Source: Gimesia chilikensis (lineage in GTDB: Bacteria; Planctomycetota; Planctomycetia; Planctomycetales; Planctomycetaceae). From it: a stretch of DNA of 64,000 nt. Made by a program: the position numbers and the translations under genes. Under the pieces are notes generated by a model. It saw only the letters and a list, made by a program, of their open reading frames with translations, did not search any database and was not told where the DNA came from. The number at the start of each line of letters is the position of its first letter. The first letter of the stretch is position 1. Positions 17,978 through 27,352 of the stretch are shown piece by piece. The DNA lies in the NCBI RefSeq assembly GCF_007744075.1, contig NZ_CP036266.1, positions 3,767,748 through 3,831,747 on the forward strand, given 5' to 3'.

Positions 17978-19417
17978 TCAGGCGAACAGATCATGTACGA
18001 TGCGACCTTCCACATCGGTCAGGCGGAAGTCGCGACCGGCGTGTCGGTAGGTCAGCTTTTCATGATCGATTCCCAGCAGGTGCAGCAGCGTGGCGTGCAT
18101 GTCGTGCATGTGGACCTTGTTCTCAACCGCTTCATGCCCGAATTCATCGGTCGCCCCAAAGGAAAAACCAGGTTTGACACCGCCGCCGCACAGGAAGTGG
18201 GTAAAGCCTTTCGGGTTGTGATCGCGACCATCGGCCCCCTGTTTGAATGGGTTACGACCGAATTCGCCTCCCCACCAGATCAGAGTGTCTTCCAGTAGCC
18301 CGCGCTGTTTCATATCAGCGATCAACCCCGCGACCGGCTTGTCGGTTGCCCGGGCGTGGATCTCGTGCTTCTGAATTTTGCTGTGCTGGTCCCAGCGGGG
18401 TGTATTCGCATTGTCGGAATAGTTGACCTGAATATAGCGGGTCCCCGCCTCAGCCATTCGACGTGCCAGCAGGCACTGACGTCCAAAGTCGTCGGTCGCT
18501 TCATCACCAATGCCGTACATTTTGAGCGTCGCCGGAGATTCCTCAGACAGATCGGTCAGTCCCGGAGCATGTTGCTGCATGCGGAACGCGAGTTCGAATG
18601 AGTTCACAACCGCCGCCAGTTCATCATCTTCCCGATAGGACTGTAGCTGGTCGCGGTTCAGAGACTGCAGTAATGCCAGTTGCTGACGCTGCTTCCTCAG
18701 GGGAACCTGACCATTGGTGATATTGTTAAAGCGGGCCTCACTGGCGGGCTGCCCTGCTCTCCCCAGTGCCGTTCCCTGGTAATGCGAAGGCAGAAAAGCA
18801 TTGGAGTAATTGCGCGGTCCACCGTTCCCATAAGAGGGAGAGATTGTAATGAAACCGGGAATGTTTTCGTTTTCTGTTCCCAGGCCATAAGTAATCCAGG
18901 AGCCAATCGAAGGCATGATCAGATTCGTAGTCCCGGTGTGCAGAAACAGCGTACTCGGACCATGGGCGACACCATTGGTGTGCATACTGTGAATGAAGCA
19001 GAGGTCATCCACATGACGTCCGATTTCCGGAAACAGGTCGGATACCCAGTGCCCGCTCTCCCCGTACTGACGGAATTTCCAGGGGGACTGCATGATCTGC
19101 TCTTTGCCGTAGGTTCCTGTCTTGGCGATGCTGCGGGAATTCTTGAATTCCATTTTCTCGCCGTTCTTCTCTTCGAGCAGCGGTTTGTAATCGAAGGTGT
19201 CGACCTGGCTCGGCCCCCCCTGCATGAAGATAAAGATGATCCGCTTGGCCCGGGCCGCGAACATCGGCTGCCGGGGTGCCAGTGGATTACCGGTAATGGG
19301 ACTGGGCGTATTCCCCCGTGCCTGGGAAAGCATTCCGTTCAGGGCCAGCGCTCCGAACCCGCAGGCGGAAGAACGCAGCAGTTGACGTCGTGTCACAGGG
19401 TTATATTGAACTGACAT
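17978..19417 (-). CDS. DUF1501 family protein (exported, sulfatase-like fold)
   Basis: 479 residues. The N-terminus has a Tat-like signal (TRRQLLRSSACGFGALALNG). The body carries DUF1501 features: IIFIFMQGGPSQVDTFDYKP, WITYGLGTENENIPGFI, LARRMAEAGTRYIQV, WWGGEFGRNPF and GRDHNPKGFTHFLCGGGVKPG. The fold is related to alkaline phosphatases and sulfatases, but the reaction is unknown. It starts 18 bases after the DUF1549/DUF1553 gene upstream, the standard planctomycete pairing, and the two are presumably cotranscribed and functionally linked. Confidence 0.9.
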   Translation of the reverse strand: MSVQYNPVTRRQLLRSSACGFGALALNGMLSQARGNTPSPITGNPLAPRQPMFAARAKRIIFIFMQGGPSQVDTFDYKPLLEEKNGEKMEFKNSRSIAKTGTYGKEQIMQSPWKFRQYGESGHWVSDLFPEIGRHVDDLCFIHSMHTNGVAHGPSTLFLHTGTTNLIMPSIGSWITYGLGTENENIPGFITISPSYGNGGPRNYSNAFLPSHYQGTALGRAGQPASEARFNNITNGQVPLRKQRQQLALLQSLNRDQLQSYREDDELAAVVNSFELAFRMQQHAPGLTDLSEESPATLKMYGIGDEATDDFGRQCLLARRMAEAGTRYIQVNYSDNANTPRWDQHSKIQKHEIHARATDKPVAGLIADMKQRGLLEDTLIWWGGEFGRNPFKQGADGRDHNPKGFTHFLCGGGVKPGFSFGATDEFGHEAVENKVHMHDMHATLLHLLGIDHEKLTYRHAGRDFRLTDVEGRIVHDLFA

Positions 19418-19435
19418 GGAATCACTCCAGGTTCG

Positions 19436-22285
19436 TTATTGAATGTAGCGAAAATCAATACAGGCAATCATGGTCTGGCAGAAGGCGGTCCAGGCTTCGA
19501 TCTGTTCCGAAGCGGTTTCTGTCTGCGACAGTTCCAGGAATCGCTCTGCATTTGCCTTCTCTGTTGCGTATGGCAGACGTCCCAGCATGATCCTGAATAA
19601 GGCGTCAATGCGGGCTGACTGATCGGCAGGATAGTCGTGATTCACGCGCCGAGCGATCTGCTCGGCCTGCTGCATCACGAAAGGGTTATTCATCAGATAC
19701 AGCGCCTGTGTGGACAGAGTACTTGTATTTCGACGACCCACGGACAGATTGGGATCAGGGAAGTCAAACACTGCCAGCAGTTCGTGCAGACGATTGCGGA
19801 ATACCGGGATGTAGACACTGCGGTAATTGTTCCTGAACTCGTAACCGTATTCTGATTTCGTACCGGGACGAACCGTCTGATCGTGCTGCTTGAGGTCGAG
19901 GTCACCGCTGACGAACAGGATCGTATCGCGAATCGCTTCAGCATCCAGTCGACGGTGGTTCTGATGTGTGAGCAGGCGATTGTCCGGATCGGCAGCACGC
20001 TGTGCAGCCGTAGAATGACTGGAGAGTCGATAGGTTCGCGATAAAACAATGTCACGAATCAGGGCCTTGGTTGACCAGCCGTTTTCGATCAGACGCTGTG
20101 CCAGGTAGTCAAGCAGTTCGGGGTGCGAGGGTGTTTCTCCCCGTACTCCAAAGTTGTCCACGGTTCGCACCAGTCCGGCACCGAACAGATGCTGCCAGAC
20201 GCGATTCGCATACACGCGGGCGGTCAGTGGATTCTCCGGGCTGGCAACCCATTCCGCCAGTTGCAGACGCCCGCTGGCATCAGCGGGAATCGACGGAGCC
20301 GACTCAGTCTGGGCGACAGTGAGAAATCCGCGCGGGACCTTCTTGCCCAGTTGATGCACATTCCCGCGAATCAGCAGATGGTAATCACCTGGTTCCTCCC
20401 CTTCGTAGACCGACATGATTTCCGGCACTTCCGGAGGCGCGTTCTGCTTGCGTTCGGCAATCTCGTCCCGAATGGATTTGATTTTACGCTGCGTGGCTTT
20501 GATCTTGCTTAAAGTCTGCTCGTATTCAGGATTGACTTCCGATTCTGTTTCGCTGGTAGAGGCGCTGACGGGAATCGACACGAAGCGGATCGCATCGACA
20601 ATCACGTAGCCATCGGTGCCTTCATTCGAGACAACGATTTCTTCTTCTTCTGTCCCCCGGAAGTCAAACTTACCCAGTGAGGCGAATGTGCCATCCGTCG
20701 GTTGTACCCGCTGGTTGACATACACGGTCTGCTGACCGGTTGCAGTCTTGATGGTGACGGGCACACGCGAAGCGCGGGACTCAGCGGAGTTGTAAGCCAG
20801 TTGCACATCGTAACGCCCTGACTTGAGCTGTCGTGGCGTGAATTTGACCAGCTTTTTGCCTTTGGCCTGTTGCTGGTCATGGATGTAGCCTTTGCCGATG
20901 AAGTCTTTATAGAAGGTGGATTGCTTCCAGTCTCCGACCAGGGTCGCGGACGAATCATCGAGTGTGATTGTATTCAGTTCCGCCTTCAGTTGTTTCAATT
21001 CTTTCTGGCTGGCTTTCTGCTCAGACGTGAGTTGTGCCAGAGCTTTCTCATACTCGATTCGCGCCTGTTCCTGCTGACCCGGGAGTGGCAACGGGCGTTT
21101 CGTCCAGCCGGAAACATTACCGGGGGTCAGCACCTTGGTGCTGCGGAGAATGCCGGCCAGGGCGTAATAATCGGAGGCGGGAATGGGATCGAACTTGTGA
21201 TCGTGGCAACGGGCACAGCCAAGCGTCATCCCGAGGAAGGATCGACCGATGGTCTGAATCTGCTCATCGATCACGTCCATCCGCAGTTGTTCTTTATCCT
21301 GCTGTTCGTAATTGGTCGGTCCCAGCAGCAGAAAGGCGGTCGCAATGAGTTGGTCCTGACGCTCGCGGAAGTCATCTGAGTCCAGCAGGTCGCCGGCGAT
21401 CTGTTCCTTGATGAACTGATGAAACGGCTTGTCCTCGTTGAAAGAGTCGATGACATAGTTGCGATATCGCCAGGCGGAGTTGTAGAGCAGAGAACGACCT
21501 CCGCCCGTCGACTGAGAGAAGCGTGCCACGTCCAGCCAGTAGCGGCCCCAGCGCTCACCGAAATGGGGGGAATCCAGCAGTTGGTCGACCAGGCGGGCCG
21601 TTGCATCCTCACTGGTGTCATTCAGGTACGCATCGATCTGGGCGGGAGTCGGTGGCAGACCGGTTAAGTCATAATACAGGCGGCGAACCAGAGTCGTCCG
21701 ATCAGCGAGTTCCGACGGCTGCAAAGCCTGCTGCCTGGAACGAATGAAAGCATCGATGGGACTCTGCTTCCAGGCCTGTTCTGTGACCTGGGGAGGATTC
21801 GATTGCTTTACAGGCTGGAAGGACCAGAACTGCCGACCCTGTTCGAGATCGATCTGCTGGCTGACGACCTTGCTTTCGCCTTTGCGTGGATCGGGAGCCC
21901 CCATTTTGATCCAGGTTTCGAAATCCTGAATGATTTCATCGGAGAGCTTCCCCGACGGAGGCATTTCATAACTCTCGAACCGCAGTGATTCGAGCAGCAT
22001 GCTCTCTTCAGGTTTCCCGGGGACAACAGAAGGGCCGGAATCGCCCCCCTGCAAGGTTCCCGCGCGGGTGTCCAGCAACAGTCCGCCGCGAATCGATTTC
22101 GCATCCGCAGCGTGACATTCGTAGCAGTGTTTGATCAGAACCGGTCGAATTTTCGTTTCGAAGAATTCAACTTCATGATCCTTGAGCGGGGCTTCTTCTG
22201 CGGAGAGATCCTGCAGGTTCGTGAATGTTAATGCTGTAATAGCCATTAAAAGCATTAACCAGGATTGTCGCGCGTGCCGCCGCAT
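19436..22285 (-). CDS. Planctomycete cytochrome PSCyt1-DUF1549-DUF1553 protein with a golvesin-like insert
   Basis: 949 residues. A signal peptide is followed by the PSCyt1 heme motif CYECH (residues 54-58) and GGLLLDTRAGTLQGGDSGP. DUF1549 (about 170-390) contains VRRLYYDLTGLPPTP and a second heme-like motif CARCHDHKFDPI. A coiled-coil stretch is then interrupted at about 445-565 by a beta-rich module (GRYDVQLAYNSAESRASRVP, DGYVIVDAIRFV) resembling the golvesin C-terminal-like domain. DUF1553 (about 660-930) contains NRVWQHLFGAGLVRTVDNFG and LDAEAIRDTIL. These di-heme proteins are abundant in Planctomycetes, with proposed roles in envelope electron transfer or glycan handling, unproven. Confidence 0.9.
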   Translation of the reverse strand: MRRHARQSWLMLLMAITALTFTNLQDLSAEEAPLKDHEVEFFETKIRPVLIKHCYECHAADAKSIRGGLLLDTRAGTLQGGDSGPSVVPGKPEESMLLESLRFESYEMPPSGKLSDEIIQDFETWIKMGAPDPRKGESKVVSQQIDLEQGRQFWSFQPVKQSNPPQVTEQAWKQSPIDAFIRSRQQALQPSELADRTTLVRRLYYDLTGLPPTPAQIDAYLNDTSEDATARLVDQLLDSPHFGERWGRYWLDVARFSQSTGGGRSLLYNSAWRYRNYVIDSFNEDKPFHQFIKEQIAGDLLDSDDFRERQDQLIATAFLLLGPTNYEQQDKEQLRMDVIDEQIQTIGRSFLGMTLGCARCHDHKFDPIPASDYYALAGILRSTKVLTPGNVSGWTKRPLPLPGQQEQARIEYEKALAQLTSEQKASQKELKQLKAELNTITLDDSSATLVGDWKQSTFYKDFIGKGYIHDQQQAKGKKLVKFTPRQLKSGRYDVQLAYNSAESRASRVPVTIKTATGQQTVYVNQRVQPTDGTFASLGKFDFRGTEEEEIVVSNEGTDGYVIVDAIRFVSIPVSASTSETESEVNPEYEQTLSKIKATQRKIKSIRDEIAERKQNAPPEVPEIMSVYEGEEPGDYHLLIRGNVHQLGKKVPRGFLTVAQTESAPSIPADASGRLQLAEWVASPENPLTARVYANRVWQHLFGAGLVRTVDNFGVRGETPSHPELLDYLAQRLIENGWSTKALIRDIVLSRTYRLSSHSTAAQRAADPDNRLLTHQNHRRLDAEAIRDTILFVSGDLDLKQHDQTVRPGTKSEYGYEFRNNYRSVYIPVFRNRLHELLAVFDFPDPNLSVGRRNTSTLSTQALYLMNNPFVMQQAEQIARRVNHDYPADQSARIDALFRIMLGRLPYATEKANAERFLELSQTETASEQIEAWTAFCQTMIACIDFRYIQ

Positions 22286-22463
22286 TGCCAGTACTCCTCA
22301 CCTCTGAAACAGAGAGATGGATCTGTCGATCTTCAGAAACAGACGTATTTAATCAACTTATGTTTATATCAAGATTTACGTGTGGAAACAACTCTTTTTT
22401 GCCCGTCTGACCCATTCACATTTATTCATATCGGGGATATCTGGTACGAAGATACAAAAAAAA

Positions 22464-22492
22464 TCCCCCGACTCGGTTTACGGAATCGGGGG
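22464..22492 (-). terminator. Rho-independent terminator closing the ECF module
   Basis: cccccga (22465-22471) pairs with tcggggg (22486-22492), and on the minus strand the stem is followed by a run of T residues (complement of the A-run at 22456-22463). It lies 64 bases beyond the stop codon of the gene at 22556. Confidence 0.85.
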
Positions 22493-22555
22493 AGCGAATA
22501 GTGACAGGCTTGCCTGTTCCTTCAGCACGTTGGAACAGGCACCTTATCAACAGTA

Positions 22556-23068
22556 CTAGCTGTTTTTCTTTTTCTTTTTGCCAGCTTTACCCGGTTTTTT
22601 AATTTTGGCGAGCTGTTCTGAAGTCAGAACTGATTCCAGCTTGCCACGGACTTCTCCGTTCAGTTTGCGGGTAGCAGCAGTCACTTCCTTCATCTGCTTT
22701 TGCTGCTCGTCAGTCAGTTTGACGGCTTCGTCTACAGATTCACGAAGTTCTTTTCCTTTTTTTCCGGCATCTTTCGCTGCTTTCATGGCTTCCCGACGGG
22801 CTTTCAGCTGATCAGGAGTCAGGATTTCGCGATTTTTCTTCTGCAGGGCGACAAATTGCGGCGTGTATTCTTTCTTCAGCGCGGCAACTTTTTCTTTCTG
22901 CTCTGCACTCAGTTCGATGGAGTCAGGCAGGTTCAGGGCCTGGATCCGAACTGCGGGCTGCTTCTTGTTGCCTTTTTTCTTTTTGGCACCTTTTTCAGCT
23001 GCATCAACAGTCGCGACACAGGCCAGGATCAGAGCAAAGGTCAGAAGCGCTTTCGATACTTTCAACAT
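22556..23068 (-). CDS. Exported lysine-rich helical protein, Spy/LTxxQ-like
   Basis: 170 residues: a signal peptide ending VDAAE, a basic KGAKKKKGNKKQ stretch, then mostly amphipathic helices with repeated LSAEQKEKVAALKKEY, LTPDQLKARREAMK and LTDEQQKQMKEV segments, and a polylysine C-terminus. The spaced L(T/S)xEQ motifs resemble the periplasmic Spy/CpxP (LTxxQ) group, a chaperone-like family, although the family match is only by look. It is the last gene of the ECF-regulated group, 77 bases after the DUF1501 gene, and is followed by a terminator. Confidence 0.7.
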   Translation of the reverse strand: MLKVSKALLTFALILACVATVDAAEKGAKKKKGNKKQPAVRIQALNLPDSIELSAEQKEKVAALKKEYTPQFVALQKKNREILTPDQLKARREAMKAAKDAGKKGKELRESVDEAVKLTDEQQKQMKEVTAATRKLNGEVRGKLESVLTSEQLAKIKKPGKAGKKKKKNS

Positions 23069-23145
23069 TCGTATTCCCCCTCAGGAAATTATATAAAATG
23101 CCAGAGAACACCATTGCACCTGGCGGTTGAAACCAATGCTCAGTT

Positions 23146-24444
23146 TTAGCTGAACAGTTCGTTAATTACGGAACCATCGCGTACGATTGTGATCGGACGA
23201 CCGGTGTTCGTGTGGTATTCCCGGGTAAAGTCAATCCCCAGGTTGTGGTAGAAGGAAGCAGCAACATCGTCGGGAGACCGACCGGCGTCAGCAGGCTCAG
23301 TCCCATTGGCGGTACTTTTACCGATGACCTGGCCGCCTTTGACCATGCCACCTGCCATCAGCATGAACATGCAACGGGGATAGTGATCCCGTCCGCCACG
23401 CTGAGTGTTGATCTTGGGGGTACGACCGAATTCCCCGGTGACGTACACTGCCGTGGTTTCCAGCAGACCCTTTTCAGCCAGTCCGTTGAACAGAGCAGAC
23501 AGCCCTTCATCGAACGGAGGCAGCAGGCGGTTTTCCAGGCTTTCCCAGTTGTTGCGGTGTGTATCCCAGCCCCCCATGGAGACCGTGACGAACCGCACGC
23601 CAGATTCCACCAGCCGCGATGCCAGCAGACAGCTCTGACCAAAACTTGATTCGCCGAACTGTTTCGTGAATGCCGGCGATTCTTTCGAAATGTCGAAGGC
23701 ATCACGGGCACGCTTGGAAGTGATAATGGCATGCGCCTGCTGTCCAAAACGATCCAGACCTTCGATCAACTGCGAATTCTTTTCCAGGCTGTTGAAAGTC
23801 TGGTCGATATCCCGCAGCAGTGTCTCGCGGCGTTCGATGTTTTCGACGGTCAATCCTGAACGCAGTGAAATGCCACGCACGTTGAACGGCTGACCGGGAC
23901 GAGGAGTCGCACCGGTATTCAGCGGAGCGTACTTCACTCCCAGGAAGCCTGGTTTCTGAGTGGAGTTCGGAATCGAAACATAAGGCGGCAGGTTAGCCGG
24001 TCCTGGATATTCCTTGGTGAAGACCGCACCATATCCCGGGTATTCCAGAGAAGGCAGCGGACGGCTGCCGGTGTTGACATATTCACGACCCAAAGCATGC
24101 GCGGCAACGGAGTGAGAGACACCCCGCAGCAGAGCGTACTTATCCATGCAGGAAGCCAGTTTGGGCAGATGCTCGGAGATCTCGATGCCACTCACATTCG
24201 TTTTGATCTGCTTGAATTCGCCCCGGTATTCACTGGATGATTCCGGTTTGAGGTCGAAAGTATCCATGTGAGAAGGACCGCCGGAAAGCTCGATGAAGAT
24301 GGCGGAAGTCGCCTGCTTCGGTTTTGCTTCGCCGGCATCCACCATCCGCAGATAAGAGGAGAGTGTCAGCCCGGTGAAACCGAGCGTCCCGATTTTCAAA
24401 AAGTCGCGGCGCTTCACTCCATCGCATGTCATAGATACGGCCAT
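23146..24444 (-). CDS. DUF1501 family protein (second copy)
   Basis: 432 residues. A Tat-type leader is visible (KRRDFLKIGTLGFTGLTLSS). The body has FIELSGGPSHMDTFDLKP, PNLPPYVSIPNS-like segments, LASRLVESGVRFVTVSMGGW, YVTGEFGRTPKIN and GRDHYPRCMFMLMAGGMVKG, all DUF1501 marks. It shares the same motif order as the copy at 17978-19417 but is shorter and clearly divergent, so this is an old paralogue rather than a recent duplication. It follows its DUF1549/DUF1553 partner by 94 bases. Confidence 0.9.
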   Translation of the reverse strand: MAVSMTCDGVKRRDFLKIGTLGFTGLTLSSYLRMVDAGEAKPKQATSAIFIELSGGPSHMDTFDLKPESSSEYRGEFKQIKTNVSGIEISEHLPKLASCMDKYALLRGVSHSVAAHALGREYVNTGSRPLPSLEYPGYGAVFTKEYPGPANLPPYVSIPNSTQKPGFLGVKYAPLNTGATPRPGQPFNVRGISLRSGLTVENIERRETLLRDIDQTFNSLEKNSQLIEGLDRFGQQAHAIITSKRARDAFDISKESPAFTKQFGESSFGQSCLLASRLVESGVRFVTVSMGGWDTHRNNWESLENRLLPPFDEGLSALFNGLAEKGLLETTAVYVTGEFGRTPKINTQRGGRDHYPRCMFMLMAGGMVKGGQVIGKSTANGTEPADAGRSPDDVAASFYHNLGIDFTREYHTNTGRPITIVRDGSVINELFS

Positions 24445-24538
24445 TAGAGTTCCTTTCAGAATGAGGTGCCTGAATCACGGCGTTCAGGCTGTGTGTGGAT
24501 GTAATTGTTTGAATATGGTTCTTGTCTGCCGAAGCGGT

Positions 24539-27301
24539 TTAGTGATTCAGCATGAATTCTTTGGTATTCAGTACGGCCCAGATCAGGTCGTAAATACCAG
24601 CCATTTTGTCTTTCGATTCTTCGATGTACTTCTTCGCAGACTCGGTTTCCTGTTCCGTGGGATAACGGCTCAGGCTCCGCAGGTATGTCCGGGTGATGAT
24701 CTCTTCGGTTTTCTCTGCGGAGATCGGTTCTTCCAGGGTTTGCACCTTGGCCGGACTGTTCTGGGCACGACCTGCGTTCTGTCGGACTTTCTTCAGTTCT
24801 GCAGTCAGAGTTCGCAGACGCTTCTGTGCCTGTTGCAGCTGCTTTTTCTTATCTTCCTGCTTCTTGAGCTGGGCAACCCGCTGTTTCAACTGCTGAGCCT
24901 GCTCTTTGAGCTGATCGGCACGGTCGTTCATGCGAGTTTTCTGAGCATTCTTAGCTTCAACGGCTCCCAGTTGCTGTCCCACCTGGAACAGCCAGCTGCT
25001 GTTGGAGCGGTTGATGGCGGAATACACATCGTTGTCGTTCTTGATGTACATGGTCTGCAGCAGGCTGGGATCGACAGAGCGATCGCAGTCACAGTTGCTT
25101 TCCCGTGTCGAGCGTCCGAAGATTGTCAACGCGTATTGCTTGTCGCGGAGAGCCCGGTTACGGACACCCGAAGCTGCGATGCCGATAGCCCGTTCGCCGA
25201 CACTGTTCTTCATGCTGTCGATGGCATCATCCGAAGCGGTTGCCTGGTGAATCGCATCGTAGAGCACTTCCGCCGGCATCCGGTGAGGAATGTAGTGGCT
25301 GAAGTTGACTTCATCGAGTTCGTTGGTCGGGTTGGTTTTCCAGCTGCGCTGGTAGGTGTCGCTGTTGGCGATCTCCCGATGCAGCCATTTCATGTCGTAA
25401 TCGTGTTTCACGAATTCACGAGAAAGGTAATCCAGCAGTGGAGCATTGCTCGGAGGATTGGCCAGGTTCAGGTCATCAGCCGGTTCAATGATGCCCCGGT
25501 TGAAATAGGCAGACCAGACACGGTTCACGAATGCTTTCGCGAAGAATGGGTTATTTTCCCGACGTAACCATTCCATCAACGCAGCGCGGGGATCATCCAT
25601 TTCGTTGATCTCGACGACTTCGGCTCCCAGAAGCTTGGCGGTAGCCGGGCTCTGGTTGCGTCCCTGTCGACGCTGTTTTTTGTTTTTGTTCTTATTTTGA
25701 TTCTTGTTCGCAGGACGGGCCTTGGGAACATACACTTCCATGAAAGGTACGGTTTCCCCTTTGTTAACCTGTTTATTCAGCTCGCGGAGTAACTGGTTAC
25801 CGCGGAGCTTGTCTGCGCCCAGTTCTTCGACCATCGCCGCATATTCCTGGCGTGACTCAGGATTGACGCCGAAGTTGACGCGGGTAAAGAAGCCGCGGAA
25901 TTCTTTGAAGTCGTTCTGGGTCCACTGGTCAAAGGGGTGCTTATGGCACTGGGCACATTGAATGCGAATCCCCAGGAAGGTATAGGCGAAGCCGAGTACC
26001 CGGTCGTCTGGGTTACGGAAATTCCGCCGGGCCCAGTAGTAAGGCATGTGCTCGCGATCAGCGAAATCCTGTCCCGGTTTGTCCTGGTAAATGGCGTTCA
26101 TGTTCTTGGTGAACTGATCGAAGTCTTCCCCTTTTTCGCGGCTGGTGGCCAGCAGGATGCCTTCGACAATGTCGTCATAGCCAACGTTGTCTGTAACGCG
26201 TTTTTTAATCCAGTCGTACCATTCCTGGCTCGGTTTGTCGCGAACAGGAGCGACATTGATCAGATCGTCATAGTTGTTCTGGGTGAAATCACAGAGCTTT
26301 GTCGTCCACCAGGCAGCGTAGCCGGGGCTTTCCAGCAACTCGTCGATTTTTTCAGCACGTTTGTTGGGAGAGGTATTCTTGAGGAAGGCTTCAACTTCAT
26401 GCGGTGCAGGCAAGGTTCCGGACAGGTCCAGGCTGACGCGGCGGAGGAACTCGGTGTCATCACAGAGATCTGCGGGGACCACGCCCAGCTTCTGCAGTTT
26501 GTTGACGACCAGCTTGTCGACCTTGGTTGAAGCAGCAACCTGTGGATACTTGTCGCCATACTGATCGGAAACGGGCTGCAGTACGGGAACGGGAATCACG
26601 CCGGCATCGTAGAACACGACCACGTGCGTATCGCCTGGTTTGTTGGAAGTGACCAGACCTTCTTCATTGATGGTTGCGATCTGCTCGTTGTTCGTCTGGA
26701 AGCGGCAGATGGGTGTCACGTTTTCACGGGTACCATCAGACCAGACAGCAACCGCTTTCAGCTGAACGGTCTCCCCTTCTTTGCTGAACTGAATCGCATT
26801 TGGAGTGACTTCCAGGCGATCGAACTTGGGTGCGTTTTTAGGTACTCCCTGTGCGCCGCCGGCAATCCAGCGGGTCAGCAGGCGATGCTGCCAGCTGTTG
26901 AGCTCGAAACGTTTGCCCCCTTCGTGTTCAATTTCATTCAAAGGCTTCTGAATGATCAGGCTTTTGCCGGGCTCTTTCATGTTGACCCGGTCAGCTTCGG
27001 CGTTGGTCAACTCTTTGTGGTCCATGACGAAGTCGTAACCGAACAGAGACAGACGGAAATCGCCTTTGCCCTGGAACGAACCGTGACAGGCGCGGCCGTT
27101 ACAGCCCAGTTTTCCCAACAAAGGCACGACGTGCTGCTGGAACTGGGGAACTTCCTGAGTGGACTCATCAGCATACCGCTGATCGACCGGCTGTTTCACC
27201 TGATCGGATTCTGCGGCGGTCGCTGTCAGGGAAAACAGCGCCAGTGCCAGCATACCTGCTGTGAGAGAGTAAACACTACGATAGAGTTTGAGTGATTTCA
27301 T
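24539..27301 (-). CDS. DUF1549-DUF1553 planctomycete protein with a bacterial Ig-like domain
   Basis: 920 residues from the ATG at 27301, which begins a clean signal peptide (KSLKLYRSVYSLTAGMLALA); a longer in-frame start at 27340 is less likely. Near residue 70 is CNGRACHGS, a C-x4-C-H heme-like motif instead of CxxCH. A BIG2-like domain (about 160-240; VQLKAVAVWSDGTRENVTP) precedes DUF1549 (about 270-470; RRVSLDLSGTLPAPHEV, and CAQCHKHPFDQW) and DUF1553 (about 570-900). A lysine/asparagine-rich linker (NKNQNKNKNKKQRRQGRNQ) and a coiled coil near 800 interrupt the C-terminal part. It is the central gene of the ECF module. Confidence 0.9.
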   Translation of the reverse strand: MKSLKLYRSVYSLTAGMLALALFSLTATAAESDQVKQPVDQRYADESTQEVPQFQQHVVPLLGKLGCNGRACHGSFQGKGDFRLSLFGYDFVMDHKELTNAEADRVNMKEPGKSLIIQKPLNEIEHEGGKRFELNSWQHRLLTRWIAGGAQGVPKNAPKFDRLEVTPNAIQFSKEGETVQLKAVAVWSDGTRENVTPICRFQTNNEQIATINEEGLVTSNKPGDTHVVVFYDAGVIPVPVLQPVSDQYGDKYPQVAASTKVDKLVVNKLQKLGVVPADLCDDTEFLRRVSLDLSGTLPAPHEVEAFLKNTSPNKRAEKIDELLESPGYAAWWTTKLCDFTQNNYDDLINVAPVRDKPSQEWYDWIKKRVTDNVGYDDIVEGILLATSREKGEDFDQFTKNMNAIYQDKPGQDFADREHMPYYWARRNFRNPDDRVLGFAYTFLGIRIQCAQCHKHPFDQWTQNDFKEFRGFFTRVNFGVNPESRQEYAAMVEELGADKLRGNQLLRELNKQVNKGETVPFMEVYVPKARPANKNQNKNKNKKQRRQGRNQSPATAKLLGAEVVEINEMDDPRAALMEWLRRENNPFFAKAFVNRVWSAYFNRGIIEPADDLNLANPPSNAPLLDYLSREFVKHDYDMKWLHREIANSDTYQRSWKTNPTNELDEVNFSHYIPHRMPAEVLYDAIHQATASDDAIDSMKNSVGERAIGIAASGVRNRALRDKQYALTIFGRSTRESNCDCDRSVDPSLLQTMYIKNDNDVYSAINRSNSSWLFQVGQQLGAVEAKNAQKTRMNDRADQLKEQAQQLKQRVAQLKKQEDKKKQLQQAQKRLRTLTAELKKVRQNAGRAQNSPAKVQTLEEPISAEKTEEIITRTYLRSLSRYPTEQETESAKKYIEESKDKMAGIYDLIWAVLNTKEFMLNH

Positions 27302-27352
27302 ACCACACCTTGCAATAAGGAAGACAACTGTGTCTGTCAAAAGGTAATCCGG

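Noticed and set aside
22286-22463. Possible additional gene or regulatory RNA upstream of the first cytochrome gene
   Set aside because: No open frame with codon character; only small dyads (for example atatc-ggg-gatat at 22428-22440).
24454-24462. Second copy of the half-site tttcagaat found near the ECF operator
   Set aside because: No partner arm, and it sits in the ribosome-binding area of the DUF1501 gene, so chance is likely.
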